A stretch of DNA of 64,000 nt from Lactobacillus sp. YT155. Its GTDB lineage: Bacteria > Bacillota > Bacilli > Lactobacillales > Lactobacillaceae. Below, one piece after another: positions 1 through 7,306 of the stretch. A program made the position numbers and the translations under genes. Position 1 is the first letter of the stretch. Each line of letters opens with the position of its first letter. The notes below the pieces were generated by a model. It saw only the letters and a program-made list of their open reading frames with translations, was not told the DNA's origin and searched no databases. The stretch covers positions 62,001 to 126,000 of the forward strand of contig NZ_JAUKWP010000003.1 of the NCBI RefSeq assembly GCF_030504545.1, in the 5' to 3' direction.

Positions 1-520
1 AGTTGAAGTTGACAAACAAGGTCGTACATCAGTTGATAACATCTGGGCAATTGGTGATATCGTTGCTGGAGCTGCACTAGCTCATAAGGCATTCTTCGAA
101 GCTAAAACTGTTGCCGGTGCAATTTCAGGTAAGAATACTGAAAATGATTATATCGGTATTCCAGCAGTTTGCTTTACCGATCCAGAATTAGCATCTGTAG
201 GATTGACTCAAGCAGAAGCTAAAGAAAAAGGAATTGAAGTTAGTGTAGCTAAATTCCCATTTGCTGGTAACGCACGTGCGGTTACTTTGGATCAACCAGA
301 AGGATTCGTTCGCTTAGTAGCAGAAAAAGACACTAATACATTAATTGGTGCTCAAATTGTTGGACCAGGAGCAAGTGATTTGATTTCAGAATTAAGTTTG
401 GCTATTAACAGTCAAATGAACGCTGAAGATATTTCACTTACAATTCATCCACATCCAACATTAGGAGAACCAATCCAAGAAGCAGCAGATACATTGATGG
501 GATTCCCAACACATATCTAG
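1..520 (+). CDS. lpdA: Dihydrolipoamide dehydrogenase (E3), C-terminal part
   Basis: The gene enters from the left edge; the reading frame starts at base 2 and about 172 residues are visible. E3 reoxidises dihydrolipoyl groups of the pyruvate dehydrogenase complex with FAD and NAD+. Visible are the second FAD-contact motif (AIGDIVAG, about 17 residues in), the dimer-interface domain, and the C-terminal HPHPTLGE stretch that carries the catalytic His and Glu of the family. The stop is followed by a strong terminator, so this is the last gene of its operon. The pdhABC genes presumably lie to the left, outside the window. Identification of the family is firm; assignment to the pyruvate rather than another 2-oxoacid complex is inferred from gene order. 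Confidence 0.95.
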   Translation, partial: VEVDKQGRTSVDNIWAIGDIVAGAALAHKAFFEAKTVAGAISGKNTENDYIGIPAVCFTDPELASVGLTQAEAKEKGIEVSVAKFPFAGNARAVTLDQPEGFVRLVAEKDTNTLIGAQIVGPGASDLISELSLAINSQMNAEDISLTIHPHPTLGEPIQEAADTLMGFPTHI

Positions 521-560
521 AGCGTGAGAAGTTGCGTTCAGCAATTGAGTATTAAATAAA

Positions 561-597
561 AAAAGAGAGCGAATATTAAATTCGACTCTCTTTTTTG
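561..597 (+). terminator. Rho-independent terminator after lpdA
   Basis: Arms AAAGAGAG-GAA and TTC-CTCTCTTT with a short AT loop, followed by a run of T. It closes the E3 gene. Confidence 0.85.
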
Positions 598-686
598 TTT
601 AAACGGAAATTGTTGCAACTTCAAACGCGTTTTAGATGTACCGAAGATGCACCCGTTTTAAAAATTTATTCTAGTCAAAATGCAAG

Positions 687-717
687 AAAAAAAGCGATGC
701 ATAGCATCGTTTTTTTG
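687..717. terminator. Second hairpin with T run between lpdA and the UPF0223 gene
   Basis: CGATGC, 3-nt loop, GCATCG, preceded by A-rich and followed by T-rich sequence, so it could act on either strand. It lies only about 17 bases before the UPF0223 start. Why two terminators occur in 130 bases is unclear. Confidence 0.6.
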
Positions 718-733
718 TTACACTTAAATTATT

Positions 734-1012
734 ATGAAAAATGAAAAGAACTATCAATACCCATTAGACGAAACATGGTCGAATGAGGAAATAACAACCG
801 TTATTAAATTTTATAACTTAATTGAAGCCGCCTATGAAGTCGGAGTTGATAGAGAAGAGCTATTAGACGGATATCGAGCTTTTCAAAAAATTGTTCCGAT
901 GAAGATGGATCAAAATTCATTGTCCAAAGAGTTTGAAAAAGAGTCTGGATATGTTATCTATCAAGTCATTAAGCAGGCCAGAAAAAGTGATAAAACAGTT
1001 ATAAAAATGTAA
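734..1012 (+). CDS. UPF0223 family protein (YktA-like)
   Basis: A 92-residue acidic helical protein of the UPF0223 family, whose role is unknown. The family pattern is recognisable: a tyrosine-rich N-terminus (YQYPLDETW), a central VGVDREELLDGYRAF stretch, and a C-terminal SGYVIYQVIKQAR helix. It follows the E3 gene as its relatives do near pdhD in Bacillus. The ATG at 734 has no clear Shine-Dalgarno sequence; the preceding bases are AT-only and directly follow a terminator hairpin. Translation may therefore start on a nearly leaderless message. No other in-frame start fits. Function cannot be stated. Confidence 0.85.
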   Translation: MKNEKNYQYPLDETWSNEEITTVIKFYNLIEAAYEVGVDREELLDGYRAFQKIVPMKMDQNSLSKEFEKESGYVIYQVIKQARKSDKTVIKM

Positions 1013-1145
1013 AAAAAAACCACGGTTGGGGTCCGTGGTTTCACATTTACTTGGGAGTAAATGTATAAAATGGGATGTTCGTCTTTGGGGAAGACGGTTG
1101 ATATGAAAAATATCAATGTAGCTAAACTTAAATTGTTTAACTAAC
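1011..1145 (-). ncRNA. Candidate small regulatory RNA with four hairpins and C-rich loops (sRNA-1)
   Basis: Read on the minus strand, the gap between the UPF0223 gene and suhB holds four consecutive perfect hairpins. In transcript order they are 1116-1098 (7-bp stem), 1096-1080 (6-bp stem, loop CCCCA), 1064-1043 (9-bp stem, loop CCCA) and 1040-1018 (8-bp stem, loop ACCCCAA). The last is followed by nine U and is a textbook terminator. On the plus strand it has A where T would be needed, so it cannot serve the UPF0223 gene. A minus-strand promoter precedes the series. No start codon with a ribosome-binding site is seen in the RNA. C-rich loops of this kind pair with Shine-Dalgarno sequences in known Firmicute sRNAs (RsaE, LhrC, FsrA). 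I do not recognise this RNA as a named family. Bacillus SR1 also lies in the pdhD-yktA neighbourhood, but no homology is claimed. Confidence 0.65.
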
Positions 1146-1174
1146 AACAATATAATGCACCATATTATTGTTAG
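1141..1174. repeat. Inverted repeat overlapping the sRNA-1 promoter
   Basis: 13-bp arms (CTAACAAnAATAT and its complement) with one mismatch and an 8-bp centre. It covers the -10 and spacer of the minus-strand promoter and ends next to its -35, the position expected of a repressor operator. The binding protein is unknown. Confidence 0.5.
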
Positions 1175-1180
1175 TGTCAA
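1152..1180 (-). promoter_or_regulatory. Minus-strand promoter for sRNA-1
   Basis: On the minus strand: perfect -35 TTGACA (1180-1175), 17-bp spacer, -10 CATTAT (1157-1152). Transcription would start near 1145. The -10 matches consensus at four of six positions. Confidence 0.55.
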
Positions 1181-1310
1181 CCACTTTATGCAAAAAAAAG
1201 TTAAAATATTTATAAATAATAACAACTCCATTAAGATTAATATAAATATTTAATTATCATACGAAAAGTAAAAGATTTTTAACTAAAATCTAAACAAACT
1301 AGGTGAAAAA

Positions 1311-2078
1311 ATGAATATTGAAAAACTAGCAAATGAAATTGAATGGACTTTAAAAGAAGTTGCCGAAAAATTAAAAAAGAGCTTTTCGACAGAACTATCA
1401 ATTGATACTAAAAGTGGAAAGAATGATTTAGTGACCAATATGGATCGAGAGATAGAACAATTTATCATCAATCATTTAAAATCAATTTATCCAACTGCAC
1501 AGTTCATAAGTGAAGAAGGATACGGTGATACAGTCACTGATTTAGGAAAATTAACTTTTTTTATTGATCCAATTGACGGCACCTTAAATTACGTTAAAGA
1601 ACGAAAAGATTTTGCATCAATGATAGGAGTTTATTATGAGGGTAAACCGGTAATAGGTGCAATCATGAATGTTATGGCCGGTAAAATTTATATCGGTGGA
1701 CCAGAATTAGGAGTGTTTTGTGGCAAGAATAAGTTGATGACTATTCCTAATCAAGGACTTGATGAATCATTAATCACGGTTAGTTCGCGATTATTACTTC
1801 AAGGTGAACCTAAGATGCAAGAAATAATCAAAAAAAGCAGTGGTTTACGAATGTTCGGGAGTGCCGGCATAGTATTTACTAGACTCATAGAAAATCGCCA
1901 GAGTGCTTATATAAGCCACTTAAAACCATGGGATTTAGTTGCCGGCAAAATTTTGACTGAGTCACTAGGAATGGAAACGAAGAGCATTGACGAAAGCCCC
2001 ATAAATGTGCTAAAATCACAATCTGTAATTATTGGAACAAAGCATTTAACCCAAGAGGTTCTAAATATCTTGAATTAG
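1311..2078 (+). CDS. suhB: Inositol monophosphatase family protein
   Basis: A 255-residue Mg2+-dependent sugar-phosphate phosphatase of the IMPase/SuhB fold. Metal-binding motifs are in order: ISEEGYGD (about residue 66), IDPIDGTLNYV (about 86) and KPWDLVAGK (about 205). The likely substrates are inositol phosphates or related phosphates; the true one cannot be read from sequence. The start is supported by AGGTG seven bases upstream of ATG. Its place after a UPF0223 gene and before typA matches yktC/suhB neighbourhoods in other Firmicutes. A terminator follows at once, so it is probably a single-gene unit. Confidence 0.88.
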   Translation: MNIEKLANEIEWTLKEVAEKLKKSFSTELSIDTKSGKNDLVTNMDREIEQFIINHLKSIYPTAQFISEEGYGDTVTDLGKLTFFIDPIDGTLNYVKERKDFASMIGVYYEGKPVIGAIMNVMAGKIYIGGPELGVFCGKNKLMTIPNQGLDESLITVSSRLLLQGEPKMQEIIKKSSGLRMFGSAGIVFTRLIENRQSAYISHLKPWDLVAGKILTESLGMETKSIDESPINVLKSQSVIIGTKHLTQEVLNILN

Positions 2079-2087
2079 AGCCAATTG

Positions 2088-2123
2088 AGCTGTGATTTTC
2101 CAGATAGATATCACAGCTTTTTT
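2088..2123 (+). terminator. Terminator after suhB
   Basis: Nine-bp perfect stem AGCTGTGAT/ATCACAGCT followed by T6. Confidence 0.88.
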
Positions 2124-2171
2124 ATTGCCTAAGATTAAATAAATCAGGAAAAATTGAAAGGAAGAAAAACC

Positions 2172-4019
2172 TTGAATTTAAGAGACGATATTAGAAATAT
2201 TGCAATCATTGCTCACGTTGACCACGGTAAAACAACATTAGTTAATGAAATGCTTAAACAATCAGATACATTAGATAGCCACACTGAAATTGGTGATCGT
2301 GCTATGGATACTAATGATATTGAAAAAGAACGTGGAATCACAATTCTTTCAAAAAACACTGCTGTTAAAGTAGGAGACAAACAAATCAACATCTTGGACA
2401 CACCAGGACATGCTGACTTCGGTGGAGAAGTTGAACGCATCATGACTATGGTTGATGGTGTCTTGTTGGTTGTTGATGCCTATGAAGGAACAATGCCACA
2501 AACACGTTTTGTGTTGAAGAAGGCCTTCGAACAACACTTAACACCAATCGTTGTGATTAACAAAATTGACCGTGACGGAGCTCGTCCAGAAGAAGTTGTG
2601 GATGAAGTTCTTGAATTATTTATCGAATTAGGTGCAGATGATGATCAATTGGAATTCCCAGTTGTTTACGCTTCAGCTATGAATGGTACTACAAGTATGG
2701 ATCCTGCTATTGATACTCAAGAACATACAATGCAACCATTATTCGATACAATTTTAAAAACAATTCCTGCACCAATTGATAACTCTGATGAACCATTACA
2801 ATTCCAAGTTTCAATGCTTGATTATAATGACTTCGTTGGTCGTATTGGTATTGGACGTGTTTTCCGTGGAAAAATTAAAATCGGTGATCAAGTTACTGTT
2901 ATGAAGCTTGATGGCTCAACGAAGAACTTCCGTGTTACCAAGATGTTTGGTTTCATTGGTTTACAAAAAGTTGAAATCAATGAAGCTAAAGCCGGTGACT
3001 TGATTGCATTATCTGGAATGGATGATATTTTTGTTGGGGAAACTGTTACACCAGTTGACCATCAAGAAGCACTTCCAGTTCTTAGAATCGATGAACCAAC
3101 ACTTCAAATGATGTTCTTAGCAAATGATTCTCCATTTGTTGGTCGTGAAGGTGACTTAGTTACTGGTCGTCAAATCGAAGATCGTCTTAAATCACAACTT
3201 CACACTGATGTTTCTCTAAAAGTTGAAGATACTGATCAACCAAGTGCTTGGATGGTTTCAGGTCGTGGTGAGTTGCATTTGTCAATCTTAGTTGAAGAAA
3301 TGCGTCGTGAAGGATTTGAATTACAATTATCACGTCCAGAAGTTATCTACAAAGAAGTAGATGGCAAAGTTTGCGAACCTTTTGAAGATGTTCAAATTGA
3401 TACACCTGATGAATATGTAGGATCAGTTATTGATTCTATGTCACAAAGAAAAGGTGAAATGAAGAATATGGAAAGTACCGGAAACGGTCAGACCAGATTA
3501 CAATTCCTTGCACCTTCTCGTGGATTGATTGGTTACTCAAATGAGTTCTTATCAATGACTGGTGGATACGGAATCATGAACCACACCTTTGATTCATACT
3601 TGCCAGTTGTTAAGAACTGGGAACCAGGACGTCGTAATGGTGCCTTAGTTTCAATTAACCAAGGACCTACAACAACTTATTCACTTCAATCAGTTGAAGA
3701 CCGTGGACAATTGTTCCTTGGTGCTCAAGTGGAAGTATATGAAGGAATGATTGTTGGTCAAAGTTCACGTGATCAAGATATTGCTGTTAATGTTACTAAG
3801 GGTAAGAACTTAACTAATACTCGTGCCTCAGGTAAAGATCACTCAGCTGCTATTAAGACACCTAAGTCAATGTCACTAGAAGAATCAATTGAATTCTTGA
3901 ACGAAGACGAATTGTGTGAAGTAACACCAAAGAATGTTCGTTTAAGAAAGAAAATTCTTAACACAGGTGAAAGACAAAAAGCTGATAAGAAAAAGAAAAT
4001 GGCTGAAAAAGATAACTAA
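2172..4019 (+). CDS. typA: Translational GTPase TypA/BipA
   Basis: A ribosome-associated GTPase of the EF-G family with a role in ribosome assembly and stress adaptation. The G domain shows [15 protein letters not shown] (P loop), DTPGHADFGGE (switch II) and NKIDRDGARPEE (NKxD). EF-G-like domains II, III and V and the BipA-specific C-terminus (SRGLIGYSNEFL, GALVSINQGPTTTYSL) follow. I choose the TTG at 2172, giving 615 residues and the family N-terminus MNLRDDIRN, with GAAAGGAAG just upstream. A TTG at 2154 would add six residues and also has a weak AGGA before it. The gene stands alone between two terminators. Confidence 0.95.
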   Translation: MNLRDDIRNIAIIAHVDHGKTTLVNEMLKQSDTLDSHTEIGDRAMDTNDIEKERGITILSKNTAVKVGDKQINILDTPGHADFGGEVERIMTMVDGVLLVVDAYEGTMPQTRFVLKKAFEQHLTPIVVINKIDRDGARPEEVVDEVLELFIELGADDDQLEFPVVYASAMNGTTSMDPAIDTQEHTMQPLFDTILKTIPAPIDNSDEPLQFQVSMLDYNDFVGRIGIGRVFRGKIKIGDQVTVMKLDGSTKNFRVTKMFGFIGLQKVEINEAKAGDLIALSGMDDIFVGETVTPVDHQEALPVLRIDEPTLQMMFLANDSPFVGREGDLVTGRQIEDRLKSQLHTDVSLKVEDTDQPSAWMVSGRGELHLSILVEEMRREGFELQLSRPEVIYKEVDGKVCEPFEDVQIDTPDEYVGSVIDSMSQRKGEMKNMESTGNGQTRLQFLAPSRGLIGYSNEFLSMTGGYGIMNHTFDSYLPVVKNWEPGRRNGALVSINQGPTTTYSLQSVEDRGQLFLGAQVEVYEGMIVGQSSRDQDIAVNVTKGKNLTNTRASGKDHSAAIKTPKSMSLEESIEFLNEDELCEVTPKNVRLRKKILNTGERQKADKKKKMAEKDN

Positions 4020-4023
4020 TTAG

Positions 4024-4049
4024 AAAAGTCGATAATATCGGCTTTTTTT
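4024..4049 (+). terminator. Terminator after typA
   Basis: Short stem AAGTCGAT/ATCGGCTT (one G-U pair), three-base loop, then T7. Confidence 0.75.
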
Positions 4050-4083
4050 ATATTCTCGAAGGTTCTTTTTTTAAAAGTAGCTA

Positions 4084-4094
4084 GGTGCTATAAT
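4084..4094 (+). promoter_or_regulatory. Extended -10 promoter for ftsW
   Basis: TGCTATAAT, a TGn extension next to a perfect -10; the -35 position is only T-rich. It starts the ftsW-ylbG-rsmD-coaD group. Confidence 0.55.
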
Positions 4095-4123
4095 TATTAT
4101 TATCAAATTAGGAGTGTGCTAAC

Positions 4124-5296
4124 GTGCCGTCAAAGTTCAAATATCTCGACTATTGGATTTTGATTCCTTACTTGTTACTGATGGGGATTGGAATTGTAAT
4201 GGTGTATTCAGCCAGTTTTGATACAGTTTTAGTTCATGGGGGTTCGGCTTCCACGTACTTTATTAAACAAGCAGTTTTTGCAACTGTTGGATTATTATTC
4301 TGTGTTCTGGTATTCATGTTAAAAATAAGAGTTCTAAAGAATCCTCGAGTGATTCAAGTGTTATTAGTTATTACGATTGGATTGCTTCTTTATCTCTTGG
4401 TTAGAAAAATTATCAATCCTAGTTCAGCAATTAATGGGGCGTCAGCTTGGATTTCCTTAAAATTCTTCAATGTGCAACCACTTGAGATTGCTAAATTAAC
4501 ATTAATCATTTATTTTGCGTTTATCTTCAATCGCCGCCAAGAAAGATTAGTACCAGGGAATATCTTGACGGAGCTTTCGGGACCTTTAATTATTGGATTT
4601 ATCATTTTAATTTTAGTAATTTTACAACCTGATTTTGGTGGAACTGGAATCCTATTTTTTATTGGAATCGTGATGATTTCAACTTCAGGAATTCCTAAGA
4701 AGAGTATCGCTTTAATGAACTCAATCTGGATAATTCCCATGAGTATCGTTTACTATATTTTGACTCACAATAACTTTGCTTTTCTAGAAAAATATTATCA
4801 ATATCGTCGGTTCATGGCGTTCCAAAATCCGTTTAAGTATGAGTCAGGAATTGGTTCGCAATTAGTAAACTCTCTTTATGCAATCAACAACGGAGGCTGG
4901 TTTGGGGTTGGACTTGGTAACAGTATTCAAAAACGTGGCTACTTGCCAGAACCTTATACTGACTTTATCTTAGCTATTACTAGTGAAGAATTAGGTTTTG
5001 TTGGTGTACTAGTAATTTTGAGTTTGATTTTTATTATCATTTTCCGTTGTGTTCAAATCGGTATTCGTTCAACTGATACTTTCCAATCTTTATTAGTCTT
5101 TGGAATTGCAGCCATGATTTTTGCACAGACATTTCTTAATGTCGGTGGATTGTTAGGGTTAATTCCTCTAACGGGTGTTACACTTCCATTCATCAGTTAT
5201 GGTGGATCAAGTATAATTATCCTATCCATTGCTATTGGAATTATATTAAACGTTGTAGCAACTGAGAAGTATCAAGCAACTCAACAAAATAGGTGA
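4124..5296 (+). CDS. ftsW: FtsW/RodA/SpoVE-type peptidoglycan glycosyltransferase
   Basis: A 390-residue polytopic membrane protein of the SEDS family, which polymerises lipid II with a partner class B PBP at the septum. About ten hydrophobic segments are visible. The family signatures are an extracellular loop with the NGASAWI/QPLEIAKL region and the near-terminal FISYGGSSII. The GTG start at 4124 is preceded by AGGAG at 4110. Position between typA and ylbG suggests the divisome protein FtsW rather than RodA; this is inferred from context. It overlaps the first possible start of ylbG, so the two are probably co-translated. Confidence 0.9.
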   Translation: MPSKFKYLDYWILIPYLLLMGIGIVMVYSASFDTVLVHGGSASTYFIKQAVFATVGLLFCVLVFMLKIRVLKNPRVIQVLLVITIGLLLYLLVRKIINPSSAINGASAWISLKFFNVQPLEIAKLTLIIYFAFIFNRRQERLVPGNILTELSGPLIIGFIILILVILQPDFGGTGILFFIGIVMISTSGIPKKSIALMNSIWIIPMSIVYYILTHNNFAFLEKYYQYRRFMAFQNPFKYESGIGSQLVNSLYAINNGGWFGVGLGNSIQKRGYLPEPYTDFILAITSEELGFVGVLVILSLIFIIIFRCVQIGIRSTDTFQSLLVFGIAAMIFAQTFLNVGGLLGLIPLTGVTLPFISYGGSSIIILSIAIGIILNVVATEKYQATQQNR

Positions 5297-5301
5297 TTAT
5301 T

Positions 5302-5577
5302 ATGATGTTAAATCTTCGAAAAGGTCTAATTGTTTGGATGTATTCCTTACGTGGCCAAAAAGAGTTAAAAAAATTTGGAAATATTTATTACATTTCTAAG
5401 CGTATGAAATATGCGGTTATGTATGTCGACATGAAAGATCTCGACAAAGCCGTTGATAAAATTTCACGAATGAAATTTGTCAAAAAAGTGGAATTTTCTT
5501 ATCGTGATGAAATTGATATGGACTTCGAAGCTCGTATTGGTGCTTCATCAATCAAAGATACTGTATACAGTGAATAG
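5302..5577 (+). CDS. ylbG: YlbG/UPF0298 family protein (DUF2129)
   Basis: A 91-residue cytoplasmic protein of the UPF0298 family, function unknown. The family pattern RKGLIVWMYSLRGQKELKKFGN at the N-terminus and KRMKYAVMYVD in the middle is clear. I choose ATG 5302 because AGGTG at 5291-5295, which also holds the ftsW stop, is then correctly spaced as a ribosome-binding site. A GTG inside that same motif (5293) would add three residues. It is followed after nine bases by rsmD, the same pairing as ylbG-ylbH in Bacillus. Confidence 0.88.
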   Translation: MMLNLRKGLIVWMYSLRGQKELKKFGNIYYISKRMKYAVMYVDMKDLDKAVDKISRMKFVKKVEFSYRDEIDMDFEARIGASSIKDTVYSE

Positions 5578-5586
5578 GAGTATTTT

Positions 5587-6138
5587 ATGCGAGTTGTTTC
5601 AGGTGAGTTTGGTGGGTTAAATTTAAAACCAGTTCCTGGTGTTAATACTCGACCAACCGCAGCGAAGGTTAAAGAGTCCATTTTTAATATCATTAATCCT
5701 TATATGAGCGGTGGCAATTGTTTAGACTTGTTTGCTGGAACTGGCTCTCTGGGGATTGAAGCTGTTTCTCGTGGCTATAATAAGAGCTATTTGGTTGATA
5801 AAGATTTCAAGGCAATTGATGTCATTAAGGAAAATATTGCTAAAACGCATATATCAGAGAAGTTTGAAGTCATTGCTGGAAAAGCAACTGATGCCTTGAA
5901 GAAACTGCAGGCTGAAGAAGTTAAGTTAGATCTTGTTTTTTTAGATCCACCATATCGAATGCATATTACCGAAGAAATTGTTGAAAACATGATAGCTGAC
6001 AAATTGTTAAATAATGGCTGCTTAATTGTTATTGAAACTGATTACGAAGTAACTAAGTCGGATTTAGCTAGTTTAAGTGTTCTTCAAGAAAAATCATATG
6101 GTGAAACGAAAATTTTGATTTACAAGTATAAGGAGTAA
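5587..6138 (+). CDS. rsmD: 16S rRNA (guanine-966-N2)-methyltransferase
   Basis: A 183-residue SAM-dependent methyltransferase that modifies G966 of 16S rRNA on the assembled small subunit. N-terminal MRVVSGEFGGLNL, SAM motif I LDLFAGTGSLGIEA (about residues 45-58) and the catalytic LDPPYR motif IV (about 120) are all present. The ATG has AGGAG seven bases upstream. Five bases separate it from coaD, an almost universal Firmicute pairing, so the two are certainly co-transcribed. Confidence 0.93.
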   Translation: MRVVSGEFGGLNLKPVPGVNTRPTAAKVKESIFNIINPYMSGGNCLDLFAGTGSLGIEAVSRGYNKSYLVDKDFKAIDVIKENIAKTHISEKFEVIAGKATDALKKLQAEEVKLDLVFLDPPYRMHITEEIVENMIADKLLNNGCLIVIETDYEVTKSDLASLSVLQEKSYGETKILIYKYKE

Positions 6139-6142
6139 TTCC

Positions 6143-6643
6143 ATGTCAGAAAAAATTGCTTTATATGCAGGAAGTTTTGATCCAATTACTAATGGTCACT
6201 TAGAAATTATTAAACGAGCTGCTCAAATCTTTGACAAAGTAATTGTGGCGGTTATGACTAATACATCTAAGCACTACTTATTCAGCTATGAAGAAAAACA
6301 AGCTTTGATTCTTAATCAAGTACAAGAGTTGAAGAATGTTGAAGTAATTGATGGCAAGAACAAATTAACCGTTGATTTGGCAAAAGAATTAGATGTTCAT
6401 GTATTAGTGAGATCAATGCGAAATACCAATGACTTCATTTATGAATCAGGAGTGGAACAGATTAATCGTTTGCAGGCAGACGATATTGAAACAGTCTTTC
6501 TACTATCTGATCCACAATACAGCAATGTATCTTCTAGCATGATTAAAGAAGTGGCTTCATTTGGCGGTGACATTTCAAAATTAGTAGACCCAGAAGTTGC
6601 AAAAAAATTAATTGAAAAATTATCGAAGAATCCATTATCATAA
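6143..6643 (+). CDS. coaD: Phosphopantetheine adenylyltransferase
   Basis: A 166-residue enzyme that transfers AMP from ATP to 4'-phosphopantetheine, the penultimate step of CoA synthesis. The nucleotidyltransferase motif AGSFDPITNGHL (T/HxGH) is at residues 9-20, the VRSMRN phosphopantetheine-contact segment is central, and VSSSMIKE (the ISSS-like motif) lies near residue 130. Full family length. The stop codon falls inside the loop of a strong terminator, which ends the ftsW-ylbG-rsmD-coaD unit. A ylbL/sepM-type protease gene, common after coaD in relatives, is not here. Confidence 0.95.
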   Translation: MSEKIALYAGSFDPITNGHLEIIKRAAQIFDKVIVAVMTNTSKHYLFSYEEKQALILNQVQELKNVEVIDGKNKLTVDLAKELDVHVLVRSMRNTNDFIYESGVEQINRLQADDIETVFLLSDPQYSNVSSSMIKEVASFGGDISKLVDPEVAKKLIEKLSKNPLS

Positions 6644-6656
6644 TGGATTCTTTTTT
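6628..6656 (+). terminator. Terminator overlapping the coaD stop codon
   Basis: Ten-bp perfect stem GAATCCATTA/TAATGGATTC with loop TCA and T6 tail; the TAA stop starts the right arm. Confidence 0.9.
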
Positions 6657-6682
6657 CGTAATTTCACTTGGAAGGTGAGATT

Positions 6683-7306
6683 ATGATTGAAACAATTAAA
6701 GAGAAATTTTTAGAACGAAAAATTGAATATCTCGTTATTGGTGGATTAATTGTTATTTTAGTAGGAATGTTGATTCTTGGAAAAAGCTCCACCGCAACTA
6801 ATGATAAGAAGGACGTCTTTGAAAACACTACAACGACAGTCAAACAAGTATCTAAGAAGTCGTCGGCCACTATTTATGTTGATGTTCAAGGAGAAGTCAA
6901 TAAACCAGGATTTTATCGGTTGAAAACAAATGCACGGGTTTTTGATTTATTACAGCTCGCAGGTGGTTTAACTAAAGATGCTGACCGAAAAAATGTTAAT
7001 CAAGCAAAGAAACTAAGTGATCAAGAACAGGTTTATATTCCAAAAATTGGTGAGATAAAAGATAATCCAGTATCAACTAGTACCAATGAGAATCAAGAAC
7101 AAACTGGTAGTGAAGAAAAGATTAATATAAATAAAGCCTCGGTAGATGATTTTCAAAAATTAAATGGAATAGGTGCTAAAAAGGCAGAACAAATTGTGAA
7201 ATTCCGCAATGAGAACGGTGATTTCCAAAAAGTAGAAGATTTAACCAAAGTAACCGGGATAGGTGATAAGACATTAAAAAGTCTACAAGATCAAATTACG
7301 GTTTGA
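6683..7306 (+). CDS. comEA: Competence protein ComEA, DNA receptor
   Basis: A 207-residue membrane-anchored dsDNA receptor of the transformation machinery. One membrane helix lies near residues 15-35, then an SLBB domain (IYVDVQGEVNKPGFYRL, about 68-125), a flexible linker, and two helix-hairpin-helix motifs (KLNGIGAKKAEQIVKFR, KVTGIGDKTL) at the C-terminus that bind DNA. ATG 6683 is chosen because GGAAGGTGAG lies just before it. An upstream TTG at 6668 would use part of that site. The stop overlaps the start of comEC. Confidence 0.93.
   Translation: MIETIKEKFLERKIEYLVIGGLIVILVGMLILGKSSTATNDKKDVFENTTTTVKQVSKKSSATIYVDVQGEVNKPGFYRLKTNARVFDLLQLAGGLTKDADRKNVNQAKKLSDQEQVYIPKIGEIKDNPVSTSTNENQEQTGSEEKININKASVDDFQKLNGIGAKKAEQIVKFRNENGDFQKVEDLTKVTGIGDKTLKSLQDQITV

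Noticed and set aside
917-1231. 104-residue minus-strand frame over the sRNA-1 region
   Set aside because: It runs through the promoter, hairpins and terminator of sRNA-1 and into the UPF0223 gene; it has no ribosome-binding site and no recognisable protein features.
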